A stretch of DNA of 64,000 bases from Protopterus annectens (Eukaryota; Chordata; Ceratodontiformes; Protopteridae). The notes under the pieces were generated by a model. It had not been told where the DNA came from. It was given only the letters and a program-made list of their open reading frames with translations, and searched no databases. The translations under genes and the position numbers were made by a program. The stretch is from positions 611,884,663 to 611,948,662 of the forward strand of contig NC_056730.1 of assembly GCF_019279795.1 (NCBI RefSeq), read 5' to 3'. Positions 56,304-64,000 of this stretch are shown one piece after another. Position 1 is the first letter of the stretch. Each line of letters begins with the position of its first letter.

Positions 56304-58081
56304 ATTCTTTAAAGATAAAACAGTGTAAGAAACTTCTCTGTGTGGAAGATTTTCAGTCCATATATCTTTAGTTATCACTGTATATTAATCAGATCAGACA
56401 ACAGTAGTAGAAGTAGCAAACGTAAACTTGTCTTAAGTAAAAAAAAAAAAAAATAAAAAATATATGATTGTACAGAATTAAGTATTCGAAAGCAATCCAA
56501 GCAAGGCAGGCAGTCTGTTTCCAGTCGAAAATCCTTTATTAAGTACACAGACAAGTGATCCAAAGTAAAACAAAAGTAGAGTAATGGTTTCCTCACAAGC
56601 TTTCTAAATATATATATATATATATATATATATACTTTTTATCAGGCAAGGGAGTGGTTTATTGTGCTGTAAAACAAAGTGCTGTCGGTACACATGTTAA
56701 ATTCATATCCCTTCCCCCATCAGTGTGACATTCGAGCTGGTCCTGCCGTACTTAGTAGCTGTCATAATAATATAACCCTTATGTACTTTAAATAAAATTT
56801 TTAATGATGTGGTACCTCTTATTTAACCAGATTATTAAGTAGATTATTAGCTGGAGTGTGGGGAGTACCTTCTGTGTGGAGTCTGCATGCCCTCCCCATG
56901 GTTGAATGGGCATTCAAAAGACATGCATAAATGGGAGTGCCTTCGCTGAAGGTTGAACATCGAGCTGGCACCTTGGCGTTCATCAAAATCTACTGCCAGT
57001 CATTAGCAGACTGGAGTTCTGCTGTGGCGACCCTTAACCGGGAAAAGTTGAAAGACATCAACAACAACATTAAGTAGATTATCAAGTTTGTGATTTTATC
57101 CAAGACAATATACTACATGGCTGTTAATATATCAACTTTAATCCATTTGAAAATCAAAAAATATATATAAATATATACATATACACTTTGCATGTAAAAA
57201 ATCAATTGCAAAAATCATATTCTATTTTCATAACCTATTATTAACAAATATCACTTTCATCCTTCTGGATTTCTTCAGGTCTGTGTACAAGAACCCTAAA
57301 AACTATCTATAAAAATATTATTGTATAATTAGTTAGTATTGTTATTGATTTCTTACATGCAAAGTGTATATGTATATATTTATATATTTTTTTTTATTGC
57401 CAAATGGACTAAGGTTGATATATTTCCAGCCATGTAGTATATTGTCTTGGATAAAATCAAAGACTTATTAATCTACTTAATAATCTGGTTAAATAAAAGG
57501 TACACATCATTATAAATTTTATTTAAGTACATAAGGGTTATATTATTATGACAGCTACTAAGTAGGACAGGACCAACTCGAATGTCACACTGATGGGGGA
57601 AAGGATGTGAATTTAACATGTGTACCAATAACACTTTGTTTTAAAGCGCAATAAACCACTCCTGATAAAAAGTATATATATATTTAGAAAGCTTGTGAGG
57701 AAATTATTACTTTATTTTTGTTTTACTTGGATCTCTTGTCTGTGTACTTAATAAAGGATTTTCGACTGGAATCCGACTGCCTGCCTTGCTTGGATTACTT
57801 TTGAATACTTAGTAATTCTGTACAATTATATATTTTTTATTATTTATTTATTTTTTTTACTTAAGACGAGTTTAAGTTTTCTACTTCTACTACTGTTGCT
57901 TGATCTGATTAATATCCAGTGATTAACTAGCGATATATGGACTGAAAATCTTCCATATAGAGAAGTTTCTTACACTGTTTTGTTTTTGGACCCACTATAC
58001 TTGCTTAGTGTGTTGTTTTGAGACTTCGGGTATACCATGGAGATTACTTATTTATTTATTTCTTTATTCTTTAAAGATAAA
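56304..58081. mobile_element. 1.75-kb inverted-repeat insertion with 16-bp target duplication
   Basis: ATTCTTTAAAGATAAA occurs at 56304-56319 and again at 58066-58081, exactly joining the two halves of CR1 copy F. The inserted 56320-58065 is a giant inverted repeat: the left arm from 56320 to about 57213 pairs with the right arm from about 57345 to 57979, with an 86-base unpaired tail at the right edge. The arms include a CCTGATAAAAAGT...GAAAGC segment and a TA tract (56606-56634), AATAAAGGATTTTCGACTGG, and CCTTGCTTGGATTACTTT. These recall PLE terminal regions, so a PLE-type inverted insertion is possible. No ORF. Confidence 0.85.
56848..57068 (+). mobile_element. SINE or L2-tail insertion with 14-bp target duplication
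   Basis: ATTAAGTAGATTAT flanks it at 56834-56847 and 57069-57082, and the right arm of the surrounding inverted repeat lacks it, which proves insertion. Contains GTGGAGTCTGCATGCCCTCC, AAAAGACATGCA, TGTGGCGACCCTTAACCGGG and a CAA-repeat end. This is the style of a widespread fish/amphibian SINE 3' region related to L2. No tRNA-like head, so 5'-truncated or a LINE tail. Confidence 0.85.
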
Positions 58082-60819
58082 TACACATCCAGATTTGTTA
58101 AGCAGTATGGTTCCCTGGAGACACTTCAGGTGCAATTAACTGTTTGTAGGGCACCTATTCAAGTCATTGCTAGCTACAGGACCCCCTCCATGAATCAGGA
58201 CACCCTCTCTGCTTGTCTGTATGTACTTGATTCTATCAAGATACAGTACATTAAATAACTATGGTTTTGTGTGACCTTTACCAATCCATTGACTGGGTAC
58301 ATTACTTGTGCTCATACTCACTTGCCCAACGGTTCCTCAACTTCATTAACTGCAATGGCCTGGACCAGCTGGTAATCACTCTCACAAGGGGAGCCAACAT
58401 CCTGGACATTCGATTAACAATATGGGAGACCACTGTAGCACCACCAATGTGAGGTCCTCCCTGGTGAGATCTGACCACAAATCAGTCTCATTCAAAACAA
58501 CTGTCACACCTGCCCCCCCAGTAACTACATGAAAAGATTCTCCAACCAGATTATAACCTCTTATGGGATGGTATAAATAGCTTTACTGCACCTCCTTCCT
58601 CAGACGGAACTGACAACTATGGTGAGCTGTACACCAATGCTTTATACAAACACCTGTATAATTGCAATCACTCTGCCTTACCTAATAGTACCAGAGCAAG
58701 CTCCTCAAGGAAGAGCAAACCTGCCTGGTGGACTACTGCCATTAACAGGCTTTAAAATAAGAGGAAGAAATTGCTGTCTAAGACAAAGAGGGAGAGAGCC
58801 CTCAAAAACTGGAAACACTCCCCCCTCAGCCTAAAGAAGACAATAAGAAGTCTTATGAAGTCCTCCAAAGCAAATTAGCTTCTTCAACAAAGGACAACCA
58901 CAACTCATTCTCTAGTTACATCCGTAACCTAAAAGGAAAGGCCCAGATGTGTGCCACACTGTCAGTTAATGCTACCACATATACTGAGCCTGTGGACATA
59001 GCTAACCTGTTGGCCAACAGGTTTTTTGACAACTTCAATCTCCTGTCCTCACCACACATACCCCATGACATCCCTACCACCTGTCCCCTACCTTGCATCT
59101 GTAAAGAGCAAGCCATAAACACCCTCTGTAAGTCCAAAAACACAGCATCTATGGGAACCGATAACATCGCAGGCTGCATCCCACATGAGTTCCAACATGA
59201 ATTAGCCACAACATTGGGTACTCTTTTCAATCATAGTGTAAGCACTGGCTTCTACCAGCTGATTGGAAAACATCCACTGTTATTTCCTTGCACAAAGATG
59301 GTGCATCCACTGACCCCAGGAACTATAGACCTATTAGCCTGACTAGCCTTATCTGCAAGGCCATGGAGCAAATCATCATGGACCTTATCAACAAAGACAT
59401 AGGTAATCAACACAAACTTCACCGTACTCAGTATGGATCTGTCAAAGGCAGATCATGCCTGTTAAACCTGGTGGACTTCTTTGAGACAGTTACAAAGGCC
59501 CTACATGTGGCAGAATCTGTCCATACAGCCTACCTGGAATTAGCCAAGGCATTTGACAGCATCCCCCACTCAGGTATCATTGACAAACTCACCAGAAGTA
59601 GACATCAACCATTATATTGTTATTTGGGTCACTAACTGACTCACTGATAGAACTCATATAGTCAAAATAGGGGAATCCTCCAACAGCAGACCTGTAACCA
59701 GTGGGGTTCCACAGGGTTCTGTTCTGGGACCTGTACTGTTTGGAATCTAGTTCCCTGAAGTACAAGCAAAAACTAAAGGTCTGTGACTGACAAGGTTTGC
59801 TAGATGACTGCAAACTGGAAGTGGTCATAGAATTTCCAAATGATGGCCACATCCTACAAGAGGGTCTTACACAAACAAATGGTTGGTGTGAAAGTCATGG
59901 CCTTAAACTCAATGCAAAAAACTGTATTATCATTCCTTTTGGTGAAAGCAATGTCCCTGCTAACTACCATATCAATAGCAACACCTTACATACGCACACA
60001 ATGGTGCAAGACCTGGGTATACAGGTTCACAGCTACCTTACCTTTGACCAACCACCATGTCTCCACAATGGTTAGAAAGACATTCTATCTTGCTCATGCC
60101 ATAGGTAAGGGCACTGTTTCCCGAAAAAAATAGTTCTAACCTTCCTGTACTCTTCCCTCATCAGGGCAATGATTGAAAACAATGGTCCTTTTGGCATGTA
60201 GCTTTCCAAACACCTGCAACAGTTGGAGAGAACACAAAGGTCCCTCCCAAGGAAAAATCAAGGTCTTCAGCATATGTCCTATGTGGATCATCTGATATGA
60301 CTGTCATTTTATTCTGCTTCTCAGAGGCTACTCAGAGGTGATGTGTGCTTTACATGTGAGGCAATCTCTGACTCTGCTTTATTGGGAATGCTGCATATCC
60401 ATAAGTCAAATGGTACACAGATTACTCACTCTATAGACCTTAACAACCTGGTATGTGACATTAATAAAAATGGCTAGAGGGATAGATTTTACTCCCAGAG
60501 CTTAACATACTTTTGGAAATGACTCCCACTTCATGTCAAACAGAATATCTCATTGGCCCTCTTCCAATGCAGTCTGGTTGATTGGATGTGTGACCATAAA
60601 TTCACCCCAGGGATTCAACATGTGTCCCTCTTGGACAGGGGCAATAGGTGTTGATTGTGGAAATAAGGATAAGAACTTGGATAGGATTATCACGGCCCTA
60701 GGGGAATTAGCCTAGTAACTTCCTATGATCCTATGATCCCACTAGTGACTTCCTATGATCCTATGATCCCATAGGTTGATGTAAAATACTCTGACTAACA
60801 TCCACACACACCAAGTTGG

Positions 60820-61215
60820 CTGCAGGGACAATAATATCACTACCTATCTATGTTTACAGAGCACTGCACACACACCAAGTTGGCTCCATCTAGAATATAA
60901 CCCCTACCTACCTAAGTTTTGAGACTACAGAGCACACAATGTATTACATGCACTACTGCTCAAGTCTGGCATTAATTTGTCTTTAGGTAATCTTATGATA
61001 GATGGCATCAGCAGGCCTTGTGGAAGACAAAAGTTTGGTAACCTGCAGCACCTGCAAGGTCCAAAACAGCAGAAAACATGCCAGTTTAGTATTCACACTT
61101 GAGTTGTAAGGAGATACACATGGGCTGGAGTGAGATTAGAACCCTTACCTATCTAGTCTTGCACATGCCAGCTCCCAGTACTCAACACAAGCACCACAGC
61201 TCAAGTCTGCTTTTT
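60820..61215 (-). mobile_element. tRNA-derived SINE, two partial copies (minus strand)
   Basis: At 61090-61215 the minus strand has GAGCTGTGGTGCTTGTGTTGA then AGGGTTCTAATCTC (B-box-like) at tRNA-like spacing. The stretch 60860-60976 repeats the same order (CTCAAGTCTG ... CCCCTACCTACCTAAG) with many changes, and a third trace begins at 60820. Decayed. Confidence 0.5.
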
Positions 61216-61935
61216 AAATGACTGCAGATGAAGTAATACTAGAGAATACAAACAAGACCTGTGCTGAACAGCTTGGGATGCCTGCAGAGTCACACTGCTT
61301 CCTACTGTCATCTGCAGCTAGTACCCTAATAGTCAGAAAACTGTTTTGTAGCCTAGCTATGTGACAGCAGTACCCATATTGAGCATATGTGTCTGTTTTC
61401 ATTTGGATGGGCAAGCTTGTGGCAAAACTAAATTAGCCATGTCAATGAGTGTGCACACAACTACAGAACTTGTTCAGTTATTGATGTGTGTGTGGTGACA
61501 TCCAGCAGACACAGGGGGCTGTAGTGAATGTAGGTGTTGTTGCTGCCATAGATACAAGCATATGGCTTCACAATATATGTACATATTCATATACTATGCT
61601 ATACATTTTCAAGGTTTCCACATACTGTCTTAGGGAGATGTGGTATGTCTCACCATTGTCCAGATGTTTGCAGCAAGTACACAGGTTTGACTCATAGTTA
61701 TGTGTGTTTCACACTGAATTGTGGTTTGCTATCAAATGGGGTATCATTTACAAATGACATGAGAGAAGACTGCCAGAACTCTAAACTTCAGATGTCCCAG
61801 TAGTCCCCCAATTGTTACTCGTTATTCTATGCACTTTCACATTTTTGTAAGTGCATTATCTAGTGTTGACCCCTTCCTTTTGGTACTTTGTCCAACACTA
61901 TAACATGATCTGGGTATATAGGGCAATACAGACAT
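61216..61935. other. gene-free sequence
   Basis: No recognised feature. Confidence 0.4.
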
Positions 61936-62090
<155 letters not shown>

Positions 62091-62289
62091 TTTAAAATAA
62101 TTGTGCAAGGAGCAACAGATTTGCTCTCTCCTTGCTTAACTAAGTGTATGGGCATGCACAGTGGCATTTTTTGGATAGATTGCACATTGCTAAGTAGCAA
62201 GCAAATGGGAGGTGCACTGTTTACATTAGAGACTTACTGTTACATAAACTGACTCCAGCCCACACCTAGCTGTACTCCAGGCTGGGATT

Positions 62290-62815
62290 AAAATATGATT
62301 AGAAAAACTCAAAGCTGGATCTACCTATATACTCAGGTCCATTAATGAATCTACAGTTTCAATCACTGTATGCTATATTTAATATTCACCTTTGTATTTA
62401 AGTCTTTCAAATATCATATGCTTAGTTTTTGATGTATTTATCAGAGTATTATACTCCTATGCCCAAATGGTCAAGTTAGTCAAGTTATTTTGCAAACATG
62501 CCCTATCTGTAACACATGTAATCAGTATACCCAATTTCAAGTCATCTGCATACAGACTGTAGAACAACTCAGATTAAAAAGATATGTCTAAAGACAAATC
62601 TAAAAAGTCTGGGCCTAGGACAGAGCCCTGTGGGACACCCTGACTGTAATCAAGAATTTTACTTGTCCATTTGCTGTATGATACTCACCATATCCTATAT
62701 GTTAGCCATACAGCTATCCATTTTATCAGGAGTGCATCAGTACCTAGTTGTTCTAATTTATTGATCAGTGTTTTGTGTATGGCCCTGCCAATTCTATATA
62801 AATTACATCATAGCA
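62290..62815 (-). mobile_element. LINE reverse transcriptase relic (not the CR1 subfamilies above)
   Basis: Minus strand from about 62815 gives IGRAIHKTLINKLEQLG, then QGVPQGSVLGPDFLDL (about 62645) and LYADDLKLGIL (about 62560), then NTSKTKHMIFERLKY (about 62420), with stops. Motifs B and C are those of the CR1/L2/Rex-type RT group, but the words differ from all CR1 copies here, so it is another family. Confidence 0.7.
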
Positions 62816-62825
62816 CAATGTTTTC

Positions 62826-64000
62826 ATTCATAGCAAACTTCACACTACTCAAGACTGGTGTGGTATCCTTCAAGGCCCCTGAGTCAGAGGAAACCACAAC
62901 CCAAGCTACGGAAGCCCTTACAAATGCCTTCTATGAACACCTCCAGGACTGCATGGATCAGGCAATCCCAAATAAAACCAAGACTCTTTCCACAAAGGGC
63001 AAACGTCCAGTCTGGTGGACCCCAGCCATTAACAAACTTTACAATAAGAGGAGAAAGCTATTACATGATAGAACAAAATCCATAAAAGGGAAGTCACCCC
63101 TGATCATTATTAGTAAAAAAATCCGAGCACTCATAAAATCAACTAAGGCCAATTTTGAGAGAAAAATTGCCATGGATTCAAAGGACAATCATAAGGCCTT
63201 TTCAGCTATGTTAGGAACCTGGGTGGAAACTCACAGATATGCTCAGAATTAGTCCAAAATGATACAAAAATCACTGAACCCACAGACATTGCCAACATAC
63301 TGGCAGACAGGTTCAGTGCAAACTTCACCCCCCCCAAAGGAGAGATAACTATCCCAGCCGAGTGTAGCCTCCCGGACATCTCAAATGCGCAGGTGAAAGC
63401 TGCTCTCTCTAAAGCTAAAACACAGCATCAATGGGACCGGATGGTGTCCCCGGCTGTGTGCTACACGAGCTAAATGAGGAATTAAACCCGCACATAAGGC
63501 AGCTGTTTAATGTCAGCCTTACCACAGGATACGTGCCCAAGGAGTGGCGTACGGCAACTGTGGTCCCACTCCACAAAGGTGGCGCCTCTACGGACCCTGG
63601 TAATTACCGCCCCATAAGCTTAACAAGTATAGTCTGCAAAGCTATGGAGAGGATCATAATGGAGCTCATAAACAAAGATATAGGGGACTTGCAGACATTG
63701 GACCCGACCCAGTTTGGCTTTGTCAAGGGAAGATCATGCCTTTTGAACTTGGTCGACTTCTTGAAATAGTCACCAAGGCCATTGATGAGGAAAGGCAGTC
63801 CATACAGCCTACCTTGACCTTGAAAAGGCTTACGACACAATACCCCACTCGGGTATTGTAGAAAAACTTACCAGCTTAAATGTAAACCCATATGTCACAA
63901 GATGGGTTGCAAACTGGCTTAAGGACAGAACCCACAGGGTTAGAGTTGCTGGCGCTGTGTCAGACTCCAAGCCGGTCACAAGTGGTGTCCCACAGGGCTC
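62826..64000 (+). mobile_element. CR1-type LINE, 5'-truncated, runs off the window (copy G)
   Basis: Begins at the ORF2 linker (ANFTLLKTGVVSFKAPES, PVWWTPAINKLYNKRRKLL). A one-base loss near 63200 shifts the frame. The RT then starts: GPDGVPGCVLHELNEE, NYRPISLTSIVCKAME (63598), QFGFVKGRSCLLNLVDF, and another shift near 63765. It continues through motif A (LEKAYDTIPHSG, about 63820-63855) to TSGVPQG at the window edge. Close to copies B and C but distinct, intermediate in age. Confidence 0.92.

Larger units (their letters stand above)
55330..60772 (+). mobile_element. CR1-type LINE, old full-length copy (copy F), split by an insertion
   Basis: ORF1 linker and esterase (LVISDSIMKHTDIPL, LLGATICHI, HVGVTDL, NGLHFSPHGF) occupy 55380-56117. 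The endonuclease starts at about 56120 (SLEAVLTLEDADICAVTETW) and is cut at 56319 by the insertion. It resumes at 58066 (FFKDKYTSRFVKQYGSLE). Linker and RT follow: NYRPISLTSLICKAME (59320), AYLELAKAFDSIPH (59530), GVPQGSVLGPVLFG (about 59705), DDCKLEVVIE (59805), then the decayed C-terminal region. The 3' end (60690-60772) has CCTATGAT units, some duplicated. Numerous frameshifts and stops; same subfamily as copy E. Confidence 0.9.

Noticed and set aside
56320-58065. LTR retrotransposon or endogenous retrovirus
   Set aside because: The arms are inverted, not direct, and no gag or pol words are present. No LTR element or retrovirus was recognised anywhere in the window.

Overview
This is a piece of a large, repeat-rich vertebrate genome with no recognisable host gene. 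Everything that can be read as protein belongs to transposable elements: CR1-type LINEs, L1-type LINEs, Penelope-like elements (PLEs), a Harbinger DNA transposon with both of its genes, hAT-like and other non-autonomous DNA elements, and tRNA-derived SINEs. Long TA and CA microsatellites and several minisatellites lie between them. The mixture (full-length CR1 with an esterase ORF1, GIY-YIG PLEs, HARBI1-type Harbinger, L1) fits an amphibian, lungfish or similar big-genome vertebrate. The species cannot be told from the sequence.

Layout. 1-9.5 kb: a long-TIR MITE, an L1 ORF1 relic (-), two CR1 3' copies (-), a foldback MITE and a hAT MITE with a clear 8-bp target duplication. 9.5-15.1 kb: gene-free, with hAT-like fragments, a (CA)n tract, a 25-bp minisatellite and a 92-bp satellite (6 copies). 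15.1-25.3 kb: several kinds of tandem repeat (about 310, 153 and 268 bp units), interrupted by MITE and SINE insertions, leading into an almost complete CR1 (21350-25260, +) with ORF1 (zinc-finger plus esterase) and ORF2 (endonuclease plus reverse transcriptase), each carrying one frameshift. 25.3-28 kb: a decayed Myb-like Harbinger gene. 28-32.9 kb: SINE, hAT and CR1 scraps.

32.9-42.8 kb is a two-gene Harbinger locus. A split Myb/SANT-like gene (+, three exons, phase-1 introns) converges on a HARBI1-type transposase (-). A Penelope-like element (33.8-37.5 kb, one frameshift from a complete ORF) sits in its second intron. 43.7-45 kb: the 3' part of a second, different PLE with an intact ORF. 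45.5-54.9 kb: older CR1 copies in both orientations, an unidentified ORF, and an L1 ORF2 C-terminal relic (-). 55.3-60.8 kb: an old full-length CR1 (+) split by a 1.75-kb inverted-repeat insertion with a 16-bp target duplication, itself hit by a SINE-like element with a 14-bp duplication. 60.8-64 kb: SINE copies, a TA tract, another LINE relic, and a younger CR1 that runs off the window.

The autonomous elements explain the rest. CR1 supplies reverse transcriptase and a 3' end with a conserved stem and octamer tail. PLE RT/GIY-YIG ORFs go with hammerhead-like motifs. HARBI1 plus the Myb-like protein form the known two-protein Harbinger system. MITEs and SINEs are the non-autonomous users of such machinery. 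Boundaries of decayed copies are by-eye estimates.
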